From: Pseudomonas sp. UBA4617 | GTDB taxonomy: Bacteria; Pseudomonadota; Gammaproteobacteria; Pseudomonadales; Pseudomonadaceae | Assembly: GCF_002386445.1 (NCBI RefSeq) | Contig: NZ_DGIR01000038.1 | Coordinates: 62,001-126,000, forward strand | Direction: 5' to 3' | DNA length: 64,000 bases | Shown: positions 54,511 to 63,545 of the stretch, piece by piece | How positions within the stretch are numbered: position 1 is the stretch's first letter | How the letters are laid out: each line of letters starts with the position of its first letter | Position numbers and translations under genes: made by a program | The notes under the pieces: generated by a model | The model's input: only the letters and a program-made list of their open reading frames with translations | Told to the model about the DNA's origin: nothing | Databases searched by the model: none

Positions 54511-56252
54511 CCACGCCCTCCCTTGGCGGCTGCTGCGGCAGTGACTTGAGGTTGTTCGACGGGGGCTGGTGGCGGCAGGTTGTCCGGCGGCACGTTCATC
54601 AGGCGCAGGGTGCCGGACATGACCTTGCTGAACACCGGCGCCGAAACCAGGCCACCGAAGTAGCCGCCCTTACCCGGTTCGTCGATGACCACGACGATCG
54701 CGTAGCGTGGGTCGCTCATCGGCCCGAAGCCAGCGAACAGCGAGCGGTAGGCGTTCTCGGTGTAACCCTTGGAACCCACGGTCGCCTTGCGCGCGGTACC
54801 GGACTTGCCGGCCACGTGGTAGAACGGCACCTGGGCGCGGAACACGCCGCGCGGCGCTTCGATCACCTGCTGCAGCATGCCCTGGATGGTTTCGGCGGTT
54901 TCCTTCGGAATGGCCTGCACAGCTTCCGGCGCCTTGTCGACCTTGAGGATCGACAGCGGCACCATCTTGCCGTCGTTGGCCAGCGCCGCGTAGGCATGCA
55001 CCAGTTGCAGGGCGGTTACCGACACGCCATAGCCATAGGACAGGGTCGCGGTCTCGGCCTTGCGCCACTCACGGTGGTTGGGCAGGTTGCCGACGCGCTC
55101 GCCAGGGAAGCCAAGGCCTGTGTACTGGCCCAGGCCGACCTGGGACATGACCCGGTAGATAGCCTCGCCACCGATGTCGAAGGCGATCTTGCTCATGCCG
55201 ACGTTACTGGAGTTGATCAGGATGCCGGTCAGGTCGAGGATCGGCCCCTCGCTCTTGGACACGTCCTTGATGGTGTAGCGACCGATCTGCAGGCTGCCCG
55301 GGTATACCTCGACCTTGTCGGTCGGTTTCCAGCGGCCACTCTGCAGCGCCGCACTCATGGAAATCGGCTTGACCGTGGAGCCCGGTTCGAACACGTCGAT
55401 GATCGCCCGGTTACGCATGGCGGCCGGGAACATGCTGCGGCGGTTGTTAGGGTTGTAGGTTGGCTGGTTGACCATGGCCAGGACCTCGCCGGTCTTCACG
55501 TCCATGATCACCAGGCTGCCGGCCTTGGCGTCCTGCTCGGCAATGGCATTGCGCAATTCGCGAGTGGCCAGGTACTGCAGGCGCAGGTCTATCGACAACG
55601 CCAAGGTCTTTCCGGCCTTGGCGTTCTTGGTTACCTGGATGTCCTTGATCAGCCGGCCGCGCCGGTCCTTGATCACTTGCCGTTTGCCGGGCACTCCAGC
55701 CAGCCACTCGTCATAGGCCAGCTCCACCCCTTCACGACCGTGGTCGTCGAGGTCGGTGAAGCCGACCATATGGGCAGTGACATCACCGGCCGGATAGAAG
55801 CGGCGGAATTCCTCCAGGCCGTACACGCCCGGTACTTTCAGGTCGAGCACGTGCTGGCCCTGCTCCGGAGTCAGGCCCCGGACCAGGTAGATGAACTCTT
55901 TGCTGGCCTGCTGGGTCAGGCGCTGGGCCAGTTGTTGCGGGTTCTGGCCCAATGCAGCGGCCAGCTGTGGCCAGCGATCCTTGGAGGCCTGCATTTCCTT
56001 GGGGTTGGCCCACAGGGTGGTGACCGGAGTACTGACCGCCAGTGGTTCGCCGTTACGGTCGGTGATCAGGCCGCGGTGTGCCGGGATGGGAATATGACGC
56101 AGGCTGCGTGCGTCGCCCTGGCCCTTGAGGAAGTCACGGTCGACCACCTGCAGGTCGATGATGCGCCAGCAGATGGCACCGACCATGATCGCCAGCAAGC
56201 CGATCACCACGCGGAAGCGCCACGGGTACAGTGCGCCTTCGAGCTTCATCAT
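54507..56252 (-). CDS. ftsI: Septal transpeptidase FtsI (PBP3)
   Basis: Class B penicillin-binding protein of 581 residues that cross-links septal peptidoglycan with FtsW. One N-terminal membrane helix (about 13-29), a pedestal domain, then a transpeptidase domain with catalytic Ser292 in EPGSTVKP, SSN at 348-350 and KSGT at 483-486. It ends in a Pro/Ala-rich tail. The ATG overlaps ftsL by 4 bases. It is the target of antipseudomonal beta-lactams. Confidence 0.98.
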   Translation of the reverse strand: MMKLEGALYPWRFRVVIGLLAIMVGAICWRIIDLQVVDRDFLKGQGDARSLRHIPIPAHRGLITDRNGEPLAVSTPVTTLWANPKEMQASKDRWPQLAAALGQNPQQLAQRLTQQASKEFIYLVRGLTPEQGQHVLDLKVPGVYGLEEFRRFYPAGDVTAHMVGFTDLDDHGREGVELAYDEWLAGVPGKRQVIKDRRGRLIKDIQVTKNAKAGKTLALSIDLRLQYLATRELRNAIAEQDAKAGSLVIMDVKTGEVLAMVNQPTYNPNNRRSMFPAAMRNRAIIDVFEPGSTVKPISMSAALQSGRWKPTDKVEVYPGSLQIGRYTIKDVSKSEGPILDLTGILINSSNVGMSKIAFDIGGEAIYRVMSQVGLGQYTGLGFPGERVGNLPNHREWRKAETATLSYGYGVSVTALQLVHAYAALANDGKMVPLSILKVDKAPEAVQAIPKETAETIQGMLQQVIEAPRGVFRAQVPFYHVAGKSGTARKATVGSKGYTENAYRSLFAGFGPMSDPRYAIVVVIDEPGKGGYFGGLVSAPVFSKVMSGTLRLMNVPPDNLPPPAPVEQPQVTAAAAAKGGRG

Positions 56253-56542
56253 GGCGCCACCATCCGTACTTCGTCAGCGGAGGGCACGCGCATCTTCAGC
56301 TGTTCGGAAGCCAGGCTTTCGATACGGCTGGCAGCCGTCCAGGTACTTTGCTCGAGGATTAGCCGGCCCCACTCGGCCTGCGCCTTGTCGCGCTCGTTCA
56401 GCTCGCCGTACAGGGTATTGAGCAACTGACGGTTCCAGTGCGCGCTGTAGGACACGGCGATGGCCGAAATCAGCACGGCAACGAACAGCAGAAGCATCAG
56501 GAAGCTTCCGCCTGGCAAGGGTTTGGCAAACAACCTGCTCAC
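56249..56542 (-). CDS. ftsL: Cell-division protein FtsL
   Basis: Small bitopic divisome protein of 97 residues: short cytosolic tail, one membrane helix (about 14-33, FLMLLLFVAVLISAIAVSY) and a periplasmic coiled coil. It forms a complex with FtsB and FtsQ and activates FtsWI. It overlaps rsmH and ftsI by 4 bases each. Identification rests on size, topology and place. Confidence 0.95.
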   Translation of the reverse strand: MSRLFAKPLPGGSFLMLLLFVAVLISAIAVSYSAHWNRQLLNTLYGELNERDKAQAEWGRLILEQSTWTAASRIESLASEQLKMRVPSADEVRMVAP

Positions 56543-57486
56543 CGCAGCTTCTCCGCCACCCGCATGACGGCGCTGCGCGCCCGCGGGTTGGCCTTGAGCT
56601 CGGCGTCGGAGGCGAACTGGGCCTTGCCGATGAGCCTGATTTTCGGTTCGAAGACCTTGTGCTGCACCGGCAGGTTGCGCGGCAGGTTGTCGGCCTCGCC
56701 CTTGGCCAGCTTGCGCATAAACAGTTTGACGATGCGGTCTTCCAGCGAATGGAAGCTGATCACCGCCAGGCGGCCGCCCACTTCCAGCGCATCGATCGCG
56801 GCCTCCAGGCCTGCCTCGAGGTCACCGAGTTCGTTATTGACGTGAATGCGCAGGCCCTGGAATGCGCGGGTCGCCGGGTTTTTGCCCTTCTCCCAGGCCG
56901 GGTTGGCCACTTTCAGCACTTCGGCGAGATCGCCGGTGCGGGTAAACGGCTGCTGTTCGCGGCGCAGTACCACGGCGCGGGCCATGCGTTTGGCGAAACG
57001 CTCTTCGCCGTATTCCTTGAACACCCGGGCAATTTCTTCTTCAGGTGCCGTGGCGATGAATTCGGCAGCGCTGATGCCCTGGTCCGGGTTCATGCGCATG
57101 TCCAGCGGGCCATCATTGAGGAAGCTGAAGCCGCGCTCGGGGTCATCCAGCTGCGGCGATGACACGCCCAGGTCCAGCAAAACGCCGCTGACCTTGCCAT
57201 GCAGGCCGCGCTCGGCCACTTCCGCGCCCAGCTCGGCAAAGCTGCGCTGCACAATGACAAAGCGGCCGTCTTCGGCCGCCAGCGCTTGCCCGGTGGCAAT
57301 CGCCTGTGGATCCTTGTCGAACCCCAGCAGCCGCCCTTGCGGCCCGAGCTTGCTGAGAATCAGCCGGCTGTGTCCGCCACGGCCGAAAGTGCCGTCCAGA
57401 TAGCAACCGTCGGCGCGCAGGGCCAATGCCTCGACAGCCTCGTCGAGCAGGACGGTAATGTGGTTGAAGCCGCTATCTATGGTCAC
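56539..57486 (-). CDS. rsmH: 16S rRNA (cytosine-1402 N4) methyltransferase RsmH
   Basis: SAM-dependent enzyme of 315 residues (formerly MraW) that methylates N4 of C1402 in 16S rRNA; RsmI, encoded nearby, adds the 2'-O-methyl to the same nucleotide. N-terminal HITVLLDEAVEAL, SAM loop DGTFGRGGHSRLIL, and DLGVSSPQLDDPERGFSF are signature segments. It overlaps mraZ and ftsL by 4 bases each. Confidence 0.98.
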   Translation of the reverse strand: MTIDSGFNHITVLLDEAVEALALRADGCYLDGTFGRGGHSRLILSKLGPQGRLLGFDKDPQAIATGQALAAEDGRFVIVQRSFAELGAEVAERGLHGKVSGVLLDLGVSSPQLDDPERGFSFLNDGPLDMRMNPDQGISAAEFIATAPEEEIARVFKEYGEERFAKRMARAVVLRREQQPFTRTGDLAEVLKVANPAWEKGKNPATRAFQGLRIHVNNELGDLEAGLEAAIDALEVGGRLAVISFHSLEDRIVKLFMRKLAKGEADNLPRNLPVQHKVFEPKIRLIGKAQFASDAELKANPRARSAVMRVAEKLR

Positions 57487-57938
57487 AGGATCAGGTCACG
57501 CAATTCGTCGGGCATGGCGCCCGGTTGTTGAATAGCTGCAAGGTCGGCTGCCGAAACCGCGTTCCAGGCATCTTCATCCCACAGCTGGAATTTGTTCAGT
57601 TGCCCCACCAGCATCGCCTTCTTGTCGAGCCTGGCGTACTCACGCAAACGGGGCGGCACCAGGAAACGCCCGCTGCCATCGAGCTCCAGGTCAACCGCGT
57701 TACCGATCAGCAAACGCTGCAGGCGGCGGTTTTCCTCACGCAACGATGGCAAGGCGCGCAACTTGGCTTCTATCTGTTCCCACTCATCGAGGGGATAAAC
57801 ACACAAGCAGGGGTCAACGGCGTCGATGGTCACGATCAGCTGACCATTGCAACGCGAATCGAGCTCGTCACGGTACCGGCTCGGCATGGCGAGACGTCCC
57901 TTGGCATCGAGGCTGACGGCGTTGGCTCCGCGGAACAC
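57483..57938 (-). CDS. mraZ: Transcriptional regulator MraZ
   Basis: DNA-binding protein of 151 residues with two SpoVT/AbrB-like halves, each with a DxxGR-type motif (LDAKGRLAMPSRYR and LDGSGRFLVPPRLR). MraZ represses its own dcw operon through GTGGG repeats; three such boxes lie just upstream at 57981-58005. GTG 57938 (MFRGANAVSL) is chosen because GGGGAA lies 7 bases upstream and the family always starts this way. It is the first gene of the cluster. Confidence 0.96.
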   Translation of the reverse strand: MFRGANAVSLDAKGRLAMPSRYRDELDSRCNGQLIVTIDAVDPCLCVYPLDEWEQIEAKLRALPSLREENRRLQRLLIGNAVDLELDGSGRFLVPPRLREYARLDKKAMLVGQLNKFQLWDEDAWNAVSAADLAAIQQPGAMPDELRDLIL

Positions 57939-57980
57939 GGCTGCGATTCCCCACAATGTTATCTTTTTTGTGCCAGAAAA

Positions 57981-58005
57981 CCCACTTCATCCCACTTTCT
58001 GCCAC
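57981..58005 (-). promoter_or_regulatory. MraZ operator: three 10-bp-phased boxes
   Basis: On the minus strand GTGGC, GTGGG and GTGGG recur every 10 bases (58005-58001, 57995-57991, 57985-57981). This is the arrangement of the E. coli MraZ site (GTGGG with N5 spacers). The boxes begin right after the predicted transcription start. Confidence 0.9.
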
Positions 58006-58013
58006 TTGCGCAC

Positions 58014-58043
58014 ACTATAGGAATCCGCCCGCAGCACCGTCAA
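58014..58043 (-). promoter_or_regulatory. Sigma-70 promoter of the dcw cluster (Pmra)
   Basis: TTGACG (58043-58038), 18-base spacer, TATAGT (58019-58014). The start is expected near 58007, directly before the MraZ boxes, about 70 bases upstream of mraZ. Confidence 0.85.
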
Positions 58044-58249
58044 GGCACGTTCGGAAGGAAAAGCCTTACAGGACCGAGATTTAGCGCATTAAAGGAAGGG
58101 GGAACGACTGCCGAGGAGAAAAAAACACAAGAAAAATCAAACCCACACAAACCGATGGAGTTCGAAGTTAAAGTAATTTATGAAGAGTAAGATCTTTTCG
58201 GTATTACCAGAGAGCGTCTGCTATCGAATCAAGCAGGGAAGGAAGGTGG

Positions 58250-58605
58250 AGAGTCGATCTGTAAGCCGGGTTTTGTCGAGGACAGTCATTCCTCTACGAC
58301 GGCCATCGCTGGACGCCTCTAGCAACCTACCCGGTTCCGACGCGGGCCACGCCTGATGGAACCCTATTTGGTCTTGCTCCGAGTGGGGTTTACCTAGCCA
58401 CGTACTGTTGCCAGCCGTGCGGTGCGCTCTTACCGCACCTTTTCACCCTTACCGGCACCGAAGTGCTTAGGCGGTTATTTTCTGTGGCACTTTCCGTAGG
58501 CTCGCGCCTCCCAGGCGTTACCTGGCACTCTGCCCTGTGGAGCCCGGACTTTCCTCCCCCTGTTCTTGCGGAACAAAAACAGGCAGCGACTGTCCGATCG
58601 ACTCT
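58250..58605 (-). ncRNA. rnpB: RNase P RNA (M1 RNA, class A)
   Basis: The catalytic RNA that trims tRNA 5' ends, about 355 nt. On the minus strand it starts AGAGTCGATCGGACAGTCGC (58605 on) and its last bases GATCGACTCTCC pair with the start as helix P1. The conserved core GAGGAAAGTCCGGGCTCC lies about 45-60 nt in, GCCTAAGCAC and ACAAAACCCGGCTTACAG near the middle and end. It is placed between rsmI and mraZ as in other pseudomonads. Ends are set by the P1 pairing, to within a few bases. Confidence 0.96.
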
Positions 58606-58672
58606 CCGCCGTCAAGATTAACGGCACGCGCGCCCAAGAACAAGCAATACCGGCACTTATATCAAAGCGCCA

Positions 58673-59548
58673 CTACTCAGCCTTCTGCTTTTCCAGGGCA
58701 AATTGATACAGCAGGTTCTTGCGCACCCCGGTTATTTCCGCAGCCAGCGCCGCCGCCCGCTTGAGCGGCAACTCGGCCAGCAGCAGCCCAAGCACGCGCT
58801 GCGCCTCGGCACTGATCGCCTGCTCACCCTCCGGCGCACTCCAACCCCCGACCAGCACCACGCACTCGCCGCGCTGCTGGTTGCTGTCGCCGGCCACGAA
58901 CGCCCGCAGCTCGGCCAGGGGCAAGCCCTTGAGCGTCTCGAAGGTCTTGGTCAGCTCGCGCGCCAGCAACGCCGGGCGCTCACCACCGAATACCGCCTCC
59001 ATGTCCTCAAGGCATTCCAGAATACGGTGCGGGGCCTCATAGAAGATCAGCGTGCGCGGCTCTTCCTTTACTTGCTCCAGGCGCGCCCGGCGCCCGGCCG
59101 CCTTGGCCGGCAGGAAGCCTTCGAAGATGAAGCGGTCCGACGGCAGGCCGGCGGCCGACAATGCGGCGATCAGCGCGCAGGCGCCCGGTACCGGCACCAC
59201 GTTCACCCCTGCCGCGCGCGCCTGGCGCACCAGGTGATAGCCGGGGTCGGAAATCAGCGGGGTACCCGCATCGGAAACCAGTGCCACATTCTCGCCGGCC
59301 AGCAGCTTGGCGAGAAAACGCCCGCCCTCGTCGCGCTCGTTGTGTTCATGGCAGGCCGCCAGCGGCGTGTCGATGCCGAAGTGCTGCAGCAGGCGAATCG
59401 AATGACGGGTATCTTCGGCCGCAATCAGGGCCACGTCCGCCAGCACTTTCAGCGCCCGGGCGCTCATGTCGTCGAGGTTGCCGATGGGGGTTGCGACCAC
59501 ATAAAGCGTCCCCACGGTGGATTTCGAAGCCCCTGCCACATCAGTCAC
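58673..59548 (-). CDS. rsmI: 16S rRNA (cytidine-1402 2'-O) methyltransferase RsmI
   Basis: Tetrapyrrole-methylase-fold enzyme of 291 residues. It methylates the ribose of C1402 of 16S rRNA, partner of RsmH encoded 1.2 kb away. Motifs: LYVVATPIGNLDDMSARAL, AAEDTRHSIRLL, VSDAGTPLISDPGY and PVPGACALIAAL. GTG 59548 (MTDVAGASKS) has AGGTG 7 bases upstream; a GTG three codons earlier is the alternative. Divergent from lpoA, downstream neighbour rnpB. Confidence 0.96.
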   Translation of the reverse strand: MTDVAGASKSTVGTLYVVATPIGNLDDMSARALKVLADVALIAAEDTRHSIRLLQHFGIDTPLAACHEHNERDEGGRFLAKLLAGENVALVSDAGTPLISDPGYHLVRQARAAGVNVVPVPGACALIAALSAAGLPSDRFIFEGFLPAKAAGRRARLEQVKEEPRTLIFYEAPHRILECLEDMEAVFGGERPALLARELTKTFETLKGLPLAELRAFVAGDSNQQRGECVVLVGGWSAPEGEQAISAEAQRVLGLLLAELPLKRAAALAAEITGVRKNLLYQFALEKQKAE

Positions 59549-59734
59549 TGCGCACACCTGTCGTCCGGATCAAAGCCGCCATTGTAGCCCGAGCGCCTGC
59601 AACAGGGCGCAAAGAACTTCGCCAGCGGCCGTTGGCTGGGCGCCTATAGTGAAGGATCGACACGGCGACATCGCGCCCCGGCCAACGCTTGGGTACAATT
59701 GCCGGCCACCTTGATCGAGTAACAGGACCTTTAC

Positions 59735-61552
59735 ATGATCGCTTGCCTGCGGCTGTTCACAGCCCTCTGCCTTGCTGCCCTGCTGGCAGCCTGCGCCAGC
59801 TCGCCCTCATCCAGCCTGGGCGAACTGCCACGCACCCCGGACGCCAGCATCGAGCAACTGCTCGAAAAGGCCGCTTCCAGCAAGTCCGCGGAAGACGCAG
59901 CTCTGTTGCGCCTGAGCGCGGCGGACCTGGCCTACAAGCAGAAGGACTTCCCACGCGCCGCACGCATCCTCGAGCAGGTGCCACTGGACACGCTCAAACC
60001 GGCCCAGCAGGTATTTGCCAGTACCCTCGGCGCCGAGCTGGCCATGAGCCGCAACCAGCCCAAGGCCGCCCTTGCAGCCCTGGCCCACCCCAGCCTGCAG
60101 CGCGTCGCCGAGCTGCCGGAAGAACAACAAGTGCGCACCTACAGCGTGCACGCCGCCGCCCTGGAAGCCGATGGCCAGGCCCTGGCCGCCGCGCAGCAGC
60201 GCGTGCTGCTGGCGCCGCTGCTCAGCGGCCAGGCCGCCAGCGCCAACCACGACGCCATCTGGGCCCTGGTCGCTTCGCTGCCGGCAGAGCAACTGCAGCA
60301 GCCAGGCAATGACCAGACCCTGGCCGGCTGGGCCAGCCTGGCCTTCGCGGTGAAAAGCGCCGGCACCCTGGAACAGCAACAGGCCGCTATCGACACCTGG
60401 GTCAAGCAGCACCCGGGCCACCCTGCCGCGCAGCAACTGCCACTGGCGCTGACCAAGCTCAAGGAGCTGGCCAGCCAGCCACTGACCAAGATCGCCCTGC
60501 TGCTGCCCCAGGATGGCCCGCTGGCCGGTGTCGCCCGCGCCCTGCGTGACGGCTTCATGGCGGCGCACTTCCAAGCCCAGCAAGCCGGCCAGCCAGCACC
60601 GACGGTGCAGGTGTTCGACAGCTCGCGCATCGGCTCGCTCGACGACTTCTACCGCCAGGCCCAGGCCGCTGGTGTACAACTGGTCATCGGCCCGCTGGAA
60701 AAGCCGCTGGTCAAGCAACTGGCCAGCAAACCGCAACTGCCGATCACCACCCTGGCGCTGAACTACGCCGACGCCGGGCAAAAGGCGCCGCCGCAGCTGT
60801 TCCAGTTCGGCCTGGCGGCTGAAGACGAAGCCCGCGAAGTGGCACGCCGCGCCCGCGCCGATGGCATGATGCGCGCCGTGGCCCTGGTACCGAGCGGCGA
60901 ATGGGGTGACCGCGTCCTGGCCGCCTTCCGCCAGGAATGGGAAGGCAACGGCGGCACCCTGCTTGCCGCCGAGCGCATCGCCCAGCCAGTCGCACTGGCC
61001 CAGCAGATTGCCGACCTGTTCCAGCTGCGTCAGAGCGAAGGCCGCGCCAAGAGCCTGCAAAGCACGATAGGGGGCAGCATTGCTGCACAACCGTCGCGCC
61101 GTCAGGACATCGACTTCATCTTCCTCGCCTCGACCCCGCAACAGGCGCAGCAGATCAAGCCGACGCTGAACTTCCAGTACGCCGGTGACGTGCCGGTTTA
61201 CGCCACCTCGAACCTGTACAGCGCCAGCGGCGACGTCAACCAGTACAACGACATGAACGGCATCCGCTTCTGCGAAACGCCGTGGTTGCTGGACACCAGC
61301 AACAGCCTGCGCCAGCAGGTGGTGCAACAGTGGCCGCAAGCTGCCGGCAGCCTGGGTCGTCTGTATGCCATGGGCGTCGATGCCTACAGCCTGGCGCCGC
61401 GCCTGGGCCAGCTGAAAGCACTGCCGGACAACCGGGTTATGGGCCTTTCGGGCAGCCTGAGCATGAACGCCAACCAGCGTGTCGAGCGTCAGCTGCCTTG
61501 GGCCGAGTTTGCCGGTGGCCAGGTCAAGCGCCTGCCTGACACCCCTCGCTGA
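59735..61552 (+). CDS. lpoA: Penicillin-binding-protein activator LpoA
   Basis: Outer-membrane lipoprotein of 605 residues that stimulates PBP1A from the outside of the peptidoglycan layer. Signal peptide with lipobox LAAC, lipid-bearing Cys20; an N-terminal TPR-like helical domain (about 35-240) and a C-terminal periplasmic-binding-protein-like domain starting near LTKIALLLPQDGPLAGVARALRDG. Full length. Its stop shares one base with the ATG of the YraN gene (TGATG). The order rsmI-lpoA-yraN-gmhA-BON lipoprotein is conserved in gammaproteobacteria. Confidence 0.95.
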   Translation: MIACLRLFTALCLAALLAACASSPSSSLGELPRTPDASIEQLLEKAASSKSAEDAALLRLSAADLAYKQKDFPRAARILEQVPLDTLKPAQQVFASTLGAELAMSRNQPKAALAALAHPSLQRVAELPEEQQVRTYSVHAAALEADGQALAAAQQRVLLAPLLSGQAASANHDAIWALVASLPAEQLQQPGNDQTLAGWASLAFAVKSAGTLEQQQAAIDTWVKQHPGHPAAQQLPLALTKLKELASQPLTKIALLLPQDGPLAGVARALRDGFMAAHFQAQQAGQPAPTVQVFDSSRIGSLDDFYRQAQAAGVQLVIGPLEKPLVKQLASKPQLPITTLALNYADAGQKAPPQLFQFGLAAEDEAREVARRARADGMMRAVALVPSGEWGDRVLAAFRQEWEGNGGTLLAAERIAQPVALAQQIADLFQLRQSEGRAKSLQSTIGGSIAAQPSRRQDIDFIFLASTPQQAQQIKPTLNFQYAGDVPVYATSNLYSASGDVNQYNDMNGIRFCETPWLLDTSNSLRQQVVQQWPQAAGSLGRLYAMGVDAYSLAPRLGQLKALPDNRVMGLSGSLSMNANQRVERQLPWAEFAGGQVKRLPDTPR

Positions 61553-61923
61553 TGGCTGCAGCATCGCCCACCAGCGCCGGTCAGGCGGCAGAAACCCAGG
61601 CCCTTGAGTACCTTCAAGGGCAGGGTCTGCAACTGCTGGCGCGTAACTGGCGATGCAAAGGCGGTGAGCTTGATCTGGTCATGCTCGACGCCGATACAGT
61701 AGTATTCGTCGAAGTCCGCTACCGGTTGCACGCGGGCTTCGGTGGCGCCCTCGGCAGTATCGACGGGCGCAAGCAGAAACGGTTGGTGCTCGCCGCCAGC
61801 CTGTTCCTGCAGCAGGAGGCCCACTGGGGCGACCAGCCCTGCCGCTTCGATGTAGTCGCCCTGCAGGGTAGCCACCACGCAGGCACGCCGCTGCAATGGC
61901 TGAAAAACGCCTTCGAATGCTGA
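61552..61923 (+). CDS. yraN: YraN-family (UPF0102) nuclease-like protein
   Basis: Protein of 123 residues with the restriction-endonuclease-like core of the UPF0102 family: GQAAETQALEYLQ, LLARNWRCKGGELDLVMLD, VVFVEVRYR. The E-D-ExK-like pattern reads GELDL ... VEVR, with Arg where many nucleases have Lys, as is usual in the family. Function not established. It begins in the stop codon of lpoA. It is followed after 86 bases by gmhA. Confidence 0.9.
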   Translation: MAAASPTSAGQAAETQALEYLQGQGLQLLARNWRCKGGELDLVMLDADTVVFVEVRYRLHAGFGGALGSIDGRKQKRLVLAASLFLQQEAHWGDQPCRFDVVALQGSHHAGTPLQWLKNAFEC

Positions 61924-62009
61924 ACCCACTTCGTTTTTTTTGCTCTATGTTTCGCGGGCTGGTCCTTGTTGCGCGTCGCGCCGGCCACCGCCCTACTTAA
62001 GGTCACCAG

Positions 62010-62603
62010 ATGGACATGCAATCCCGAATTCGCCGGCTGTTCCAGGCCAGCATCGATACCAAGCAACAGGCAATGGACATCCTGGCACCGCACATCGAGC
62101 AGGCCAGCCTGGTCATGGTCAACGCGCTGCTCAACGAGGGCAAGATGCTCGCTTGCGGGAACGGCGGCTCGGCCGGTGATGCCCAGCACTTTTCCTCGGA
62201 GCTGCTCAACCGTTTCGAGCGCGAGCGCCCGAGCCTGCCGGCGATCGCGCTGACCACCGACAGCTCGACCCTGACCTCGATTGCCAACGACTACAGCTAT
62301 AACGAGGTCTTTTCCAAGCAGATCCGCGCCCTGGGCCAGCCCGGCGACGTTCTGCTGGCAATCTCTACCAGCGGCAACTCGGCCAACGTGATCCAGGCGA
62401 TCCAGGCCGCACATGACCGCGAGATGATTGTCGTAGCATTGACTGGCCGCGACGGCGGCGGCATGGCTTCGCTGCTGCTGCCCGAGGACGTGGAAATCCG
62501 TGTACCTTCTACGGTTACCGCGCGTATCCAGGAAGTCCACCTGCTGGCGATCCATTGCCTGTGTGACCTGATCGACAGCCAACTGTTCGGGAGTGAAGAA
62601 TGA
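62010..62603 (+). CDS. gmhA: Phosphoheptose isomerase GmhA
   Basis: SIS-domain protein of 197 residues that converts sedoheptulose 7-phosphate to D-glycero-D-manno-heptose 7-phosphate for the LPS core. CGNGGSAGDAQHFSSEL is the substrate-binding block; AISTSGNSANVI is the second phosphate loop. The related DiaA protein, an initiator of DnaA assembly, occupies this locus in E. coli, so a DiaA role cannot be excluded. It overlaps the BON lipoprotein gene by 4 bases. Confidence 0.88.
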   Translation: MDMQSRIRRLFQASIDTKQQAMDILAPHIEQASLVMVNALLNEGKMLACGNGGSAGDAQHFSSELLNRFERERPSLPAIALTTDSSTLTSIANDYSYNEVFSKQIRALGQPGDVLLAISTSGNSANVIQAIQAAHDREMIVVALTGRDGGGMASLLLPEDVEIRVPSTVTARIQEVHLLAIHCLCDLIDSQLFGSEE

Positions 62604-63178
62604 CCCCTATGCGCCTCGGCCTGATGGCCTTGACCCTGTGCCTGAGCATTACCGGTTGCAGCTCGGTACTGACCTCTGCCCGCAATTCGCCGATTGAAGA
62701 CGACCGCGGCACGCGCACCATCGGCAGCAAGATCGACGATTCGCTGATCGAAACCAAGGCCTCGGTCAACATCGCCAAGGCCAGCCCCGACCTGGACAAG
62801 GGCTCGCACATCGTCGTCACCAGCTACAACGGCATCGTCCTGTTGGCAGGCCAGACCCCGCGCGCCGACCTCAAGAGCCTCGCCGAGCAAACCGCCAGCC
62901 AGGTCCAGCGGGTGAAGAAAGTGCACAACGAGCTGCAGGTGATGCAGCCCTCCTCCATCCTGGCGCGCAACAATGACGCCTGGCTGACTACCAAGATCAA
63001 GGCCCAGATGCTGACCGACAATGCCGTGCCCAGCTCGCGCATCAAGGTCATTACCGAAAACGGTATCGTCTACCTGCTCGGCCTGGTCACCCAGCAGGAG
63101 GCCAACTCGGCCACCGCCGTGGTGCAGGGCGTGTCGGGCGTGCAGAAGATCGTCAAGCTGTTCGAGTACATCGACTGA
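62600..63178 (+). CDS. BON-domain outer-membrane lipoprotein (DolP/YraP-like)
   Basis: Lipoprotein of 192 residues: signal with lipobox ITGC (lipid-bearing Cys20), then two BON domains (about 45-115 and 120-190) that read KIDDSLIETKASVNI ... HIVVTSYNGIVLLAGQ and WLTTKIKAQML ... IKVITENGIVYLLGLV. In E. coli DolP supports BAM activity and envelope integrity, binding anionic lipids at division sites. Its ATG overlaps the gmhA stop (ATGA), so it is in the same operon. Confidence 0.92.
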   Translation: MTPMRLGLMALTLCLSITGCSSVLTSARNSPIEDDRGTRTIGSKIDDSLIETKASVNIAKASPDLDKGSHIVVTSYNGIVLLAGQTPRADLKSLAEQTASQVQRVKKVHNELQVMQPSSILARNNDAWLTTKIKAQMLTDNAVPSSRIKVITENGIVYLLGLVTQQEANSATAVVQGVSGVQKIVKLFEYID

Positions 63179-63275
63179 TTCATTGCCTGCCATGGCCCTG
63201 TTCGTTGGCGCGCCTGCGATTGGGCCATGGCAGGCAACCATGCTCCACCCCTTTCAGATATCCAGGAAACACCGC

Positions 63276-63494
63276 ATGAAAAAGCTTCTGCTGCCTGCCT
63301 TGCTGATCGGCACCTTCGCCACCCTGGCCGGCTGCTCAACCCCTAGCCAGATCACCCTCAACGACGGCCGGGAAATCCAGACGGTCGACGTACCGGAATA
63401 CGACGCCGATACCGGTTTCTACGAGTTCCAGCAGCTCGACGGCAAGCGCACCCGCATCAACAAGGACCAGGTTCGCACCATCAGCGACCTGTAA
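63276..63494 (+). CDS. Small YgdI/YgdR-family lipoprotein
   Basis: Lipoprotein of 72 residues: signal MKKLLLPALLIGTFATLAGC with lipid-bearing Cys20, then a single small beta domain (ITLNDGREIQTVDVPEYD ... GFYEFQQLDGKRTRINKDQV) of the YgdI/YgdR type (DUF903). Function unknown. AGGAAA precedes the ATG. An intrinsic terminator follows its stop, so it ends the plus-strand run. Confidence 0.88.
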   Translation: MKKLLLPALLIGTFATLAGCSTPSQITLNDGREIQTVDVPEYDADTGFYEFQQLDGKRTRINKDQVRTISDL

Positions 63495-63514
63495 TCCGTT
63501 ATTGGCGGCAAAAG

Positions 63515-63543
63515 AAAAGGCGACCTGGACAGGTCGCCTTTTT
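63515..63543. terminator. Bidirectional intrinsic terminator
   Basis: Twelve-bp stem (63515-63526 with 63531-63542), loop GGAC, T-rich on the plus strand and AAAA/TTTT on the other. It sits between the small lipoprotein gene and the convergent sspB, whose stop is at 63546. Confidence 0.92.
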
Positions 63544-63545
63544 CA

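Larger units (their letters stand above)
57939..58249. other. Region between mraZ and rnpB
   Basis: About 310 bases holding the dcw promoter and MraZ boxes (57981-58043), then an AT-richer stretch (about 58100-58210) with no convincing gene. On the minus strand this stretch is downstream of rnpB, and I see no strong intrinsic terminator in it. Confidence 0.55.

Noticed and set aside
58154..58192. Very short frame MEFEVKVIYEE downstream of rnpB
   Set aside because: Eleven codons in an AT-rich gap with no ribosome-binding site; no support beyond the frame itself.
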